From positions 3,782,001-3,846,000 of the forward strand of contig NZ_NXNI01000001.1 of NCBI RefSeq assembly GCF_002494345.1: 64,000 nt of DNA, read 5' to 3'. This DNA comes from Natrinema ejinorense. Its GTDB lineage: Archaea > Halobacteriota > Halobacteria > Halobacteriales > Natrialbaceae. The stretch's first letter is position 1; every line of letters begins with the position of its first letter. The notes beneath the pieces were generated by a model. That model saw only the letters and a program-made list of their open reading frames with translations, did not search any database and was not told the origin of the DNA. This document shows, piece by piece, positions 40,750-49,804 of this stretch. The position numbers and the translations under genes were made by a program.

Positions 40750-41988
40750 TTACTGTTCCTGTGGCGCGGCGAGGTCGTCGAGGTCGACGGTCTGCTCGAG
40801 GAGGACGTCGGCCTGATCGGCGACGATGCGCTGTTCACGCATCAGCTGCTTGAACTTGCTCTGTGGCGAGAGGTCGCCGATGAGGACGCCGCCGACGATC
40901 CTGCCGTCTTTGAACGCGATGCGTCGCCACTCGGTGTCGCTGTAGCGGCGCTCGGCGTGTTCGTCGCCGAGCGTCGGGTGGCCAAAGGAAAGGAACGGGA
41001 AGTCGAAGTGCGTAATCGAGTACGAAGAGACCCACTGGAACGCTTCGGCTTCCTCGTCGGCGGCCATGTTGACCGCGGCGACGCGACCCTGTTCTTTGGC
41101 GGACCCCCACGAACCGTTCTGGCCCTGTTCGCCCAACAGGACGTCGTAGAAGCGGGTGAGATCGCCCGCGGCGTAGACGTCATCGACGTTGGTCTGCATG
41201 TATTCGTCGACGACGATCCCGTTGTCCTGTTCGATGCCGGCTCCACGGAGGAATTCGGTGTTGAAGTTCAGTCCGATAGCGACCCCCGCGAAGTCACACT
41301 CGAAGCGATCGCCGTTGGGGTCGACCGCGGCCGTGACGTGTCCCTCGTCGTCGACCTCGAAGCGATCGACTCCGCTATCGAAGACGGGCTCGACGCCGAC
41401 CTCTCGCATCCCCTCGTGCATGATCTCCGCGCCGTCGCTCGAGAGCGCGTATCGCCACCACCGGTCGCCACGCATCAGGTAGTTGGCGTCGATCCCCTGT
41501 GCGCCACAGACCGCCGCGAAGTCGATGCCCAGGAGGCCGGCACCGACGATGACGCCGGTGTCGGATCGCTCCGCGTGCTCGCGAATCCCGCGAGCGTCCT
41601 GAAACGTCCAGAAGTGGTGGATGCCGTCGGCGTCGCTGTTCTCGACGGGCAGTTGTGTCGGCGTCCCACCGGTCGCGACGAGCAGTTTGTCGTACGGAAT
41701 CTCGCCGCTTTCGTGGGTATTGACCACCTTCGCGTCGGTATCGACGCTCGTAACGTAGGTGTTCAACGAAAGCTCGATGTTGCGGTCCTCGTACCACTCT
41801 TCCTCGTGGATCGAGATGGGGGCTTCAGGGAGCTTTCCTTTCGCGTGTTCCTTGATGAGGATCCGATTGTACAGTGGCTCCCCCTCATCGGTGATGACGG
41901 TAATCTTCGCGTCCGGGTCTTCCTCCCGGAGGGTCTCGGCAGCCGAGCTACCCGAGATCCCGTCACCGATGATGACGTACTGAGTCAT
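40750..41988 (-). CDS. FAD-dependent NAD(P)-disulfide-oxidoreductase family protein
   Basis: A 412-residue flavoprotein. The FAD-binding fold is MTQYVIIGDGISGSSAAETL, and the second nucleotide fold is GVIVGAGLLGIDFAAVCGAQG. The later stretch VDDVYAAGDLTRF closes FAD binding. The sequence resembles the NADH oxidase/nitrite-reductase-type (NirB N-terminal) oxidoreductases; the electron acceptor is unknown. No redox-active cysteine pair of thioredoxin reductase is seen. It stands alone. Confidence 0.9.
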   Translation of the reverse strand: MTQYVIIGDGISGSSAAETLREEDPDAKITVITDEGEPLYNRILIKEHAKGKLPEAPISIHEEEWYEDRNIELSLNTYVTSVDTDAKVVNTHESGEIPYDKLLVATGGTPTQLPVENSDADGIHHFWTFQDARGIREHAERSDTGVIVGAGLLGIDFAAVCGAQGIDANYLMRGDRWWRYALSSDGAEIMHEGMREVGVEPVFDSGVDRFEVDDEGHVTAAVDPNGDRFECDFAGVAIGLNFNTEFLRGAGIEQDNGIVVDEYMQTNVDDVYAAGDLTRFYDVLLGEQGQNGSWGSAKEQGRVAAVNMAADEEAEAFQWVSSYSITHFDFPFLSFGHPTLGDEHAERRYSDTEWRRIAFKDGRIVGGVLIGDLSPQSKFKQLMREQRIVADQADVLLEQTVDLDDLAAPQEQ

Positions 41989-42266
41989 ATCCCGAACGTT
42001 CGTAATGCGGGTTAAAGTGGGTTGCTATCTCGTCTATTTTGCTGGACTGGCTGATAGCACACAACGAACGTACACTGAACGCCGAATATGTTCACTCGAG
42101 TGTATCGATCGCCGGTCTTTCGACACCGTTTCTCGAGAGAGGGAGGTTTGCCGCTATCTCGGACGACTGCCCACCCCCTCGCGGACCGCATCGAGACGAC
42201 GACGGGATTCACAGTACAACATTGTTGTCCGAATCGTTCTTCCCTCTTTGCGCCCAAGTCCCGGTC

Positions 42267-42851
42267 ATGAAACTCCGCCAAAACGCGAAACACTTCGCCT
42301 ATCGGAAGGCCCTCGAGACGCCGGGCGTCCGATCGGTCGCCAACGCAGGACTGGTCAGACTCCACACCAAGATCTTTGCCGGGAAGGCCGATCCCGCCCA
42401 CGCCGAAGAACGGAAAGCCCACCTCGACGGACTCTTCGACGCGACGATGGACGCCTACCTGCGAGCGCTTCAGGAGGGCTATTCGGAGGCCGAGGCCCGC
42501 GAGATAACCCACATCCAGGCCAACTTCGATTTCTACAACCACGGCTGGACCGAGATGATGGAGTTCCCTGCCGACGAACTCGAGGCCCATTACGACCGCT
42601 ACGGGGACTTCTTCGACCGGTGGGACGTTACGATCGCCGAGCCACTCGGTCAGTTCGCGCCGCCGGAGGGCCTCCCCGAAGCACCGTCGACGCCCGAGAA
42701 ACTCGATTCGCCCGAACACCCCCACGCAGAGGGCGGATTCGCCGACGACGTCTACGTCGAGACCGAGGACGGCGAACTCGTCGTCGGCGGCAGGGACGAA
42801 CCCGACGACATCGATGTCTCGACGGTCGTCAGCGCGGACGACGACGCCTGA
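42267..42851 (+). CDS. DUF6149-like protein
   Basis: A 194-residue acidic protein: MKLRQNAKHFAYRKALETPG, helices including THIQANFDFYNHGWTEMMEF, then a Pro-rich linker and an acidic tail ending VVSADDDA. I place it in DUF6149 from memory. The ATG at 42267 begins the first helix; the frame upstream is not protein-like. Function unknown. Confidence 0.6.
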   Translation: MKLRQNAKHFAYRKALETPGVRSVANAGLVRLHTKIFAGKADPAHAEERKAHLDGLFDATMDAYLRALQEGYSEAEAREITHIQANFDFYNHGWTEMMEFPADELEAHYDRYGDFFDRWDVTIAEPLGQFAPPEGLPEAPSTPEKLDSPEHPHAEGGFADDVYVETEDGELVVGGRDEPDDIDVSTVVSADDDA

Positions 42852-43342
42852 TTGCCCGGTCGAGCGCGTGCTGTCGCCGCGTCGACGTCGCTGGAATCGC
42901 GTGTCGGAGTCACGAGAACCGCAGGCGAACGCCCGACCGGAGTCGCCCGCGTTCGTTCAGCGTCGGCGTCCGTCGGAAACCGGGACGGTAACGCGACTGT
43001 GATACTGTCCCTCGTCGACGTGTTCTCGCGGTGAATGCGACGGCGACGCTCCCTCGCGCTGACCTCGTCACTCCGTCTGGCCGGCTGTGTCACGTTGGAC
43101 GCGTTCGATTCGTCGCCGACGGGTCGGAGTTCGCCGAGGGAGCCCGAGATTTCGACTCGAACGCTCGCTATCGTCGAGCGCGCGGCATCACCTCGCTGTT
43201 CTTCCACCGTCTCGAGGCGATCCTGCCGCCGACGCTCGAGGGCGAGTACCTATCTCACTTCTGAGGGGATGGAGAACCGTCGGACGCTGGTTTCCAAGCG
43301 GCTAAGTGTGCAGAGCCTTCGAGTACAGGCACCGATTCACAC
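42852..43342. other. 491-bp gap holding a possible lipoprotein remnant
   Basis: No intact gene is convincing. Around 43035 a frame opens MRRRRSLALTSSLRLAGC, with a lipobox-like LAGC, then a Ser/Thr/Pro-rich stretch; after about 50 residues that frame turns into Arg/Ser-rich sequence unlike protein. This resembles a decayed haloarchaeal lipoprotein start, but could be chance. The rest is featureless. Confidence 0.3.
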
Positions 43343-44614
43343 ATGGCGCTGAACGCCAACGACCGTTCGATCGCCGGGTTCACCATGGCCGGACACGCGC
43401 TCGTCCACTGGTTCGAGACGTCGATTCCGATCTTTCTGGTCGTCTGGCTCGCCGAGTTCGACATCGGCGTTGCACTGTTTGGCATCGTCGTCGCACTCGG
43501 CTACGCCCCGTTCGGGCTGGGCGCGCTCCCCGGCGGGATCCTCGCGGACCGGTATGGGACCAAGCGGCTCGTTCTGGTCTGTCTCGCCGGGATGTCGCTT
43601 TCCTTTCTGGTCCTCTCGCTTGCGACGTCGATCTACACCATCGCCGTCGGGCTGATCCTGTGGGGGGTCGCGGCCAGCGTCTACCACCCCGCCGGTCTCG
43701 CACTCATCAGCACCGGCGTCGAGGATCGCGGGACCGTCTTCGCCTGGCACGGCATCGCCGGCAACGCCGGCATCGCGCTCGGCCCGTTCGTCGCCGCGAC
43801 CCTCCTGATCTTCCTCGAGTGGTCGCTCGTCGCAGCGGTGCTCGCGGTTCCGGGCGTCGTCGCAGTCCTCTATGGATTGAGCGCGACGTTCGATCCGACG
43901 GCAGCGGTCGCGGACGACGCCGAGGCGGGACCCGACGAGGCGCTGTCGCTGTCGGACCTCTTCGGAAACACGCGAACGCTGTTCGCGAGCGCGTTCGCCG
44001 TCGTCTTCGTCCTCGTCACCTTCGAAGGACTCTACTACCGGGGAATGCTGACCTATCTGCCGGAGATCCTCCACGCGCTCCCGGCGATTTCGGGGCTGGC
44101 GTTGCCGGCGGGGCTCGAGGGGATCGAGCCGGCGGACTACATCTACGTCGGCCTGCTGGTCGTCGGGATGGCAGGTCAGTACGCCGGCGGAAAACTGACG
44201 GGCCGCGTCCGGCCGGCGCGCGGGCTCGCAGGACTCTTCGTCGTCCTCGCAGCGCTCGCGCTCCTGTTTATTCCGGTGACTGCAACGGGGGGCGGGCTCG
44301 GCCCGATCGTCGTGCTCTGTGGCGTGCTCGGCTTCTTCCTCTTTGCCATCCAGCCGTTCTACCAGAACGCGGTCGCGGTTTACACGCCGCCGGACGCCCG
44401 CGGCCTCTCCTATGGCTACACCTATCTCGCCGAGTTCGGCTTCGGCTCGGCGAGCATCGCTCTCGGCGGCTTCATGCTCGGCGAACTCTCCCGAACGGCG
44501 TTTTTCGTCCTGATCGCCGGCTTCGCGGTCGGTGGGGGACTCCTCGCGGGCGTCCTGCTGGTCGGGAGCGGGCGATTCGTACCGACGGAGGGGGCGCTCG
44601 AGGCCGACGACTGA
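43343..44614 (+). CDS. MFS transporter
   Basis: A 423-residue protein with twelve hydrophobic segments. The N-terminal half has GHALVHWFETSIPIFLVVW and GGILADRYGTKRLVLVCLAGM (loop 2-3 motif), then GVAASVYHPAGLALIS. The pattern is near fosmidomycin-resistance-type exporters (Fsr). The substrate is unknown. It is followed by the 82-bp repeat copy and faces the LivK-type lipoprotein gene. Confidence 0.9.
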   Translation: MALNANDRSIAGFTMAGHALVHWFETSIPIFLVVWLAEFDIGVALFGIVVALGYAPFGLGALPGGILADRYGTKRLVLVCLAGMSLSFLVLSLATSIYTIAVGLILWGVAASVYHPAGLALISTGVEDRGTVFAWHGIAGNAGIALGPFVAATLLIFLEWSLVAAVLAVPGVVAVLYGLSATFDPTAAVADDAEAGPDEALSLSDLFGNTRTLFASAFAVVFVLVTFEGLYYRGMLTYLPEILHALPAISGLALPAGLEGIEPADYIYVGLLVVGMAGQYAGGKLTGRVRPARGLAGLFVVLAALALLFIPVTATGGGLGPIVVLCGVLGFFLFAIQPFYQNAVAVYTPPDARGLSYGYTYLAEFGFGSASIALGGFMLGELSRTAFFVLIAGFAVGGGLLAGVLLVGSGRFVPTEGALEADD

Positions 44615-44667
44615 TCCCCGTCGAACGGAATCGCGGGCGAACTGATTCGGCGTCCGAAGCAAAACGC

Positions 44668-44749
44668 CTCATACGGTTTGCCGTCCCGATTTCCCGGTGA
44701 GACCGCAGGGCGGTCCCGGTCCCAGCGGCACTGACGGACAGTCGACCGT
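44668..44749 (-). repeat. 82-bp dispersed repeat, copy B
   Basis: The reverse complement of 44668-44749 matches 21-102 with about nine or ten differences over 82 bp. It occupies the gap between the MFS gene end (44614) and the stop of the minus-strand substrate-binding gene (44751), so it lies at two converging 3' ends. The hairpin core is present but less perfect than in copy A. Confidence 0.8.
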
Positions 44750-44750
44750 A

Positions 44751-46103
44751 TCAGAGCCAGGGCGGTGCGATGTAGTCCGCGGTCGCCTGCGCTTCGGGCC
44801 AGATGATTTCTTGTACACCGGTGCCGTCGTCGTCTTCCTGCCACTGGAGGTAGACCGGGTCGGGGTCCGAAGCGTTGTATCTGAGATCGTGCGGGAAGTC
44901 GTGATCGGAGCCGTAGAACTCGATGGTACCGGCAGCACCGGTGAAACTGAACTCCTCGAGAACCGGGACGAGTTCCGTCGAATCGACCGTGCCGCTCTCC
45001 TCGACGGCGTTGGCGAACAGGGTGACTGCGTCGTACGCGTGATACCCCGTATAGACGGGGCTCTCCCCATCGTACTGGTTTTCGTACAGTTCGATGAACG
45101 CCTGTGTCTCGGACCGTGTACTCTGTTTTGAGGCGCTGTTTTGCATGACGCCATACTCACAGGCACCGTCGACTAGCTCGTAGTACGACGGGAGCTGCAT
45201 CGGAACGTGGATACCGCCGAACGCGAACGGCTGTGGTTCGGATCGGTCCCGCGGATTGGACCAGTCCGAGAGCGCGCTGTTCCCGGTGTGTGCCGTCGTG
45301 ATGAAGGCCGCGTCGGCCTCCGCATCCGCGACCTCGCTGTAGATCTCCGAGAAGTCGTCGGTCGCTGCCGGATATCGCCGTTCCATGGCGACATCGATAT
45401 CCATCTCCGGGAGTCGTTCCTGATAGACCTCCCACGGCTTTTCGGTCCAGTCGTAGTCCTCCGCCAGGACGGCGATGGAGTTCCAGCCGATATCGCTGGC
45501 CATGTCGTCCAGGAAGTCCATCTGCATCCGGCCGAGGTCGTAGTCGTTGTTCGGTCCCACGCGGAAGTGGTACTTGTAGTCCTCGTACTGGTTTTTCACC
45601 AGTTCACTCGCCGCCGTGGTCGCGGCACCGGAGGTCAGGTGGAGGGTCTCTTGTTTGGCGATATCGTCTATGATGTTCATCAGCACTTCGCTGGCGAAGA
45701 CGCCGACCGTCACGTCCACGTCCTCCTCGAGGGTGAGTCGCTGGTACTCGCGACGCCCCTCGAGTGGACTCTCGTTCGTGTCGCCGACGATCAGTTCGAT
45801 ATCCCTCCCGTCGATCCTATCGTTGTTCTGAAGTTCCTTGACTGCGACTTCCGCTCCGCGTACGATCGATTGACCGATCGCGTCCCTTTCCGGATTCGGC
45901 GCTAGAACGCCGATCTTGATCGGCTCCGGACCGTCGCTGCTCCCGCCGTTCATGCCAGCCATCTCCAGACAGCCCGCAAATGAAACCCCCGCGACGCCAC
46001 CGGCCCCCGTTTTGAGGAGCGTCCGTCGGTCGAGCCCGCTCGGTCGCCCGTCGGCGCTCGAGGGGAGTTTCGGTTCACCACTGCGCCGGTTACGTTCAGT
46101 CAT
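44751..46103 (-). CDS. LivK-type ABC transporter substrate-binding lipoprotein
   Basis: A 450-residue binding protein of the branched-chain amino acid/amide/urea class. Twin arginines (DRRTLLKTGAGG, residues about 25-36) and a lipobox FAGC45 show a Tat-exported lipoprotein. The fold starts KIGVLAPNPERDAIGQSIVRGA and continues with DIELIVGDTNESPLEGRREY and VYTGYHAYDAVTLFANAV. No permease or ATPase genes are near, so it works with a transporter elsewhere or as a sensor partner for the divergent chemoreceptor 440 bp away. Confidence 0.9.
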   Translation of the reverse strand: MTERNRRSGEPKLPSSADGRPSGLDRRTLLKTGAGGVAGVSFAGCLEMAGMNGGSSDGPEPIKIGVLAPNPERDAIGQSIVRGAEVAVKELQNNDRIDGRDIELIVGDTNESPLEGRREYQRLTLEEDVDVTVGVFASEVLMNIIDDIAKQETLHLTSGAATTAASELVKNQYEDYKYHFRVGPNNDYDLGRMQMDFLDDMASDIGWNSIAVLAEDYDWTEKPWEVYQERLPEMDIDVAMERRYPAATDDFSEIYSEVADAEADAAFITTAHTGNSALSDWSNPRDRSEPQPFAFGGIHVPMQLPSYYELVDGACEYGVMQNSASKQSTRSETQAFIELYENQYDGESPVYTGYHAYDAVTLFANAVEESGTVDSTELVPVLEEFSFTGAAGTIEFYGSDHDFPHDLRYNASDPDPVYLQWQEDDDGTGVQEIIWPEAQATADYIAPPWL

Positions 46104-46547
46104 TCTTTACTGTCTCTGTTTCTGGCATTCTTAATCGTTTCGGCCAGATGATACTGGATGGAAGGAAAGAAGCCAGATTCCGGACGGGCTGTTAACCCTC
46201 CGTGCAAATTTAAACTCCAATTCAATTTACTACCGTTTTATCGCAATCGACCGCGCCGATTTAATTCTGTCAACGCGTCTCAATATAAATCGCTATCGCT
46301 CTGTCAATCTATCCGCACACCGGATGATATCTCTCCATTGGTATTGGGTAGTCGGACGAACGTCCGTCGGATGATCACTGTGTAATATGTGAAGAAATTA
46401 TTAATTTTATATCGTGTGCCTCGATATATGTCATAGTGGTTGACTAATGCTGATATATGTGGAATATCTGGTATCGCGATCCGATTATCAGCTTCGATAA
46501 CTGTGGCTGACAATTTATGTAGTGACGAAAGCACCCGTTTCCTATCC
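46104..46547. other. 444-bp AT-rich divergent control region
   Basis: This gap between the lipoprotein gene and the chemoreceptor gene is markedly AT-rich compared with the window. It holds multiple TATA-like sequences on both strands, including aatttatg at about 46511-46518 at leaderless distance from the chemoreceptor ATG, and a short palindrome cggacgaacgtccg near 46353. No gene was found. The divergent layout suggests joint control of binding protein and receptor. Confidence 0.6.
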
Positions 46548-49500
46548 ATGGATTTCGCGCGACGATTGGTGCCAAAAGCTATCCGACGTAGATACGCGGT
46601 CAAGTTCGCGATCGCGTTGCTCGTTCTCGGGCTCTCGGTCGGGCTGATCGGATACGGTGCAACGGCGGCAATCTCGGATCAGGCGGAGGATCGAGTTCAA
46701 AGCGATCAGACGGCTGCGGTTCAACAGGAGGCACAGAGTCTGCAGATGTGGAACGAACAGAACGAACACACCGTGGGGATGCTCGCCCGGTCGGACGTCG
46801 TCGCGAGTGACGACCCCGAGGCGATCCAGGCCCGCTTCCTCGACTGGGAGGAACATCTAGATGCCGATACGTTCGATATCTCTTACGTCAACCGGGATAC
46901 CCAGACGGTAACCGCGAGTACCAACGACGCGTTCCGCAACCAGCCGGCCAGCAGCATTGACAACGTTCCCGAAGAGGCCTACTCGACGGCTGATCAGGGT
47001 GTCATGTGGGTTTCGGACGCCTACCTCACTCAGGATCAGTTCGGACAGAATACGACCGTCGTCACCTACGTCCAACTCTCGTCGGAAAACGAGGATCGAG
47101 CGATCGTCTACACCGCTAACCTCGAGGCCTACGCCAACCAGCTACAGGACGAGGAGGGTGTGACGACGATGGTCCTCGGCGGTGACGACGAGGTCATGCT
47201 CGACAACACCGACGACTACGCCGAGGGCCACGATTCGGTCGGCCTCGCATACGGTGGCGATAGCGAGTCCATCACGTCCGCCCGGACCGTCGGTGCGAAC
47301 ACCCAGGAAGTATCGGGTTCCTCGTTTGCGTTCGACAACGACTACTACAGTTTCCAAAGCGATAGCGACTACGTCACGAGTGCCGCTCCGGTGTTCGGTA
47401 CCGACTGGGTCATCGTCAGACACGAGCCCGCCGACCAGGCGCTCGGGTACGTCAACAACGTCACCCAGTATGGGATCTACGCGACGATCCTCGGCATCGT
47501 CATGATCGGCGCGGTCGGTGCCGTTCTCGGTCGGAACACCGCCGTTTCGATCGACCGCCTCACGGACAAGGCAAGCGAGATGGAGAAAGGGAACCTCGAG
47601 GTCGACCTCGAGACCAAACGGATCGACAACATCGGCCGACTGTACGACGGCTTCGACTCGATGCGCGTCGCCTTGCGCGAGCAGATCGAGGAAGCGGAAG
47701 CCGCCCGCGAGGAGGCCGAGCGCGAACGCGAACGCGTCCAGCAGATCAACGACCATCTCCAGGAGAAGGCCGCCGAGTACTGTGCGGTCATGGGCGATGC
47801 CGCCGACGGCGACCTCACCGCCCGCGCGGACGCCGAAAGCGACAACGAGCAGATGCAACAGATCGGGGAGGACTTCAACGAGATGCTCGACGAGATCGAG
47901 CAGACTATCGCCGAGCTCAACCGGTTCGCGACCGACGTCGCGACCGCCTCCGAGCAGGTGACCGCCTCGAGCGAAGAAGTCCGGTCGGCCTCCCAGCAGG
48001 TCACGGAGTCCATTCAGGAGATTTCCGACGGTGCGGACCGACAGAACGAGTCGCTCCAGTCGGTCAACCAGGAGATGAGCGGTCTCTCGACGACGACCGA
48101 GGAGATCGCCGCCTCCTCGAACGAGGTGGCCGACATCGCCGAACGGACCGTCGACACCGGGAAAGAAGGGCAGGAGGCCGCGCAGGCGGCGATCACTGCC
48201 ATGGATGAAATCGAGGGCGAAGCCGGCGACGCTGTCGCCGAGATGCGCCGGCTCGAGGAGGAGGTTCAGCAGATCGACGAACTCATCAATACGATTTCCG
48301 AGATCGCTCGCCAGACGAACATGCTGGCGCTGAACGCCAACATCGAGGCTTCCCGATCCGCGGGCGGCAGCGACGACGAAGGGTTCTCCGTCGTCGCAAA
48401 GGAGGTCAAGGCACTCTCCGAGGACGTCGCCGAGGCGGCCGACGAAGCCGAAGACCGGCTCGAAGCGATCCGCGAACGGACCGAGCGCTCCGCCGCCGAG
48501 GTCGAAGGAACGAGCGCCGACATCGAAGACGCGACCCACCAGGTTCAGGAGGCAGTCGACGCGCTCCAGGAGATCGCCGACCTCGCCCAGGAGACCAACG
48601 TCGGCGTTCAGGAAATCTCCGCAGCGACCGAAGAGCAGGCCGCATCGACGCAGGAAGTCGTCGCGATGGTCGACGACGCGGCGACGATCTCCGAGGAGAC
48701 GACCTCGGAGGCCGAGAACGTCGCCGCGGCGGCCGAAGAGCAGACCACTGCGCTGACCGAAGTCACGAAGTCGGCCTCGAGCCTCTCCGAACAGGCCTCC
48801 CAGCTTTCCGAAGCGCTCGACCGGTTCGACACTGACGTCGACAGCACGGCAGTCGACTTCGAGTCGAGTTTCGACGTGGACGCGGAGCTGGACGACCCCG
48901 AGTTGGGCGTCGATGACGCGACCGACGACGAACCGGGTGACGAGGATCGTGGCATCACCTTCGACGCCGACGCGGAAAGCGGACAGGACGACGCCGAGGG
49001 GACGCTGACGTTCGACGACGGTGCAGCCGAGGAGACACTCGATCTCGACGTGGATTCGGACGCGGACACCACCGACCGATCGACGGCCGCGACGCCCGAG
49101 GAGGGCTCGTCGCTCGACGGACTCGAGGACGAGACGCCGGCCGAGACCCCCGAAGATCGCGAACCCGGTGACGAGCCAGCGGTCGACGGGGACACCGACG
49201 AGATCGGTGCCGAAGAGATCCTCGGGATCGAGGACCCGGATGACGACGGCGACGACGGTGGATTCGGTGCAGCGGCCGAATCGACGGATCCGATCGGCGG
49301 CGAATCGCCGGCGTCGGACTCGGAAGACGCGGAGGAGCCGTTTGCGGCCGAGCCGCCGGAATCGGACTCGGAAGACGCGGGCGATCCGCTTGCAGTCGAA
49401 CCGCCGGAGTCGGACTCGGAAGACGCGGGCGATCCGCTTGCAGTCGAACCGCCGGAGTCGGACTCGGAAGACGCGGGCGATCCGCTTGCAGTCGACTCGC

Positions 49501-49670
49501 CGGAGTCGGCGGAACCGGCGGATCCGCTTGCGGCCGACGAGACGACGGACGAATCCGAATCCGTCGACGACTCGGCGGACGGCGACCTCGAGACGGATGA
49601 CGAGGACGACGACAGTGAGTCCGAGAGCGACGACGTGTTCACCTTCGGGGCGACCGACGACGAGACGTAG
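46548..49670 (+). CDS. methyl-accepting chemotaxis (Htr-type) transducer with long acidic tail
   Basis: A 1040-residue chemoreceptor. TM1 is at about residues 20-42; an extracytoplasmic sensor domain of about 260 residues follows (dCache-like); TM2 is at about 308-328. HAMP-type and helical linker segments extend to about 465. The highly conserved tip lies near residues 580-610 (SEIARQTNMLALNANIEASRSAGG), with methylation helices on either side. After about residue 763 comes an Asp/Glu-rich tail of roughly 275 residues with a repeated 16-residue unit. Normal haloarchaeal transducers end soon after the second methylation helix, so the tail is unusual. The ATG at 46548 has a tttatg box about 30 nt upstream. 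Confidence 0.94.
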   Translation: MDFARRLVPKAIRRRYAVKFAIALLVLGLSVGLIGYGATAAISDQAEDRVQSDQTAAVQQEAQSLQMWNEQNEHTVGMLARSDVVASDDPEAIQARFLDWEEHLDADTFDISYVNRDTQTVTASTNDAFRNQPASSIDNVPEEAYSTADQGVMWVSDAYLTQDQFGQNTTVVTYVQLSSENEDRAIVYTANLEAYANQLQDEEGVTTMVLGGDDEVMLDNTDDYAEGHDSVGLAYGGDSESITSARTVGANTQEVSGSSFAFDNDYYSFQSDSDYVTSAAPVFGTDWVIVRHEPADQALGYVNNVTQYGIYATILGIVMIGAVGAVLGRNTAVSIDRLTDKASEMEKGNLEVDLETKRIDNIGRLYDGFDSMRVALREQIEEAEAAREEAERERERVQQINDHLQEKAAEYCAVMGDAADGDLTARADAESDNEQMQQIGEDFNEMLDEIEQTIAELNRFATDVATASEQVTASSEEVRSASQQVTESIQEISDGADRQNESLQSVNQEMSGLSTTTEEIAASSNEVADIAERTVDTGKEGQEAAQAAITAMDEIEGEAGDAVAEMRRLEEEVQQIDELINTISEIARQTNMLALNANIEASRSAGGSDDEGFSVVAKEVKALSEDVAEAADEAEDRLEAIRERTERSAAEVEGTSADIEDATHQVQEAVDALQEIADLAQETNVGVQEISAATEEQAASTQEVVAMVDDAATISEETTSEAENVAAAAEEQTTALTEVTKSASSLSEQASQLSEALDRFDTDVDSTAVDFESSFDVDAELDDPELGVDDATDDEPGDEDRGITFDADAESGQDDAEGTLTFDDGAAEETLDLDVDSDADTTDRSTAATPEEGSSLDGLEDETPAETPEDREPGDEPAVDGDTDEIGAEEILGIEDPDDDGDDGGFGAAAESTDPIGGESPASDSEDAEEPFAAEPPESDSEDAGDPLAVEPPESDSEDAGDPLAVEPPESDSEDAGDPLAVDSPESAEPADPLAADETTDESESVDDSADGDLETDDEDDDSESESDDVFTFGATDDET
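49353..49496 (+). repeat. 48-bp tandem repeat in the chemoreceptor tail
   Basis: Three near-identical 48-bp units start at 49353, 49401 and 49449; each encodes PPESDSEDAGDPLAVE. A degenerate unit at 49305-49352 precedes them. They keep the frame, so they extend a disordered acidic segment of the transducer. Confidence 0.9.
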
Positions 49671-49804
49671 GCCCCTGTCCAGTTCGACCGTACGGTCGGC
49701 CGTTCGAGCGGTGCCACGCTCGGATCGATTCGACTTTCTGACCGCACCGTCGGTGGTCGGTCTCGTTCGCTACCTTTTTGACTGCCGTCTCGGAAGGAAT
49801 CGGC

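Noticed and set aside
49353-49496. Regular 48-bp repeats as a possible CRISPR array
   Set aside because: The copies are contiguous, without spacers, and encode a protein repeat in frame.
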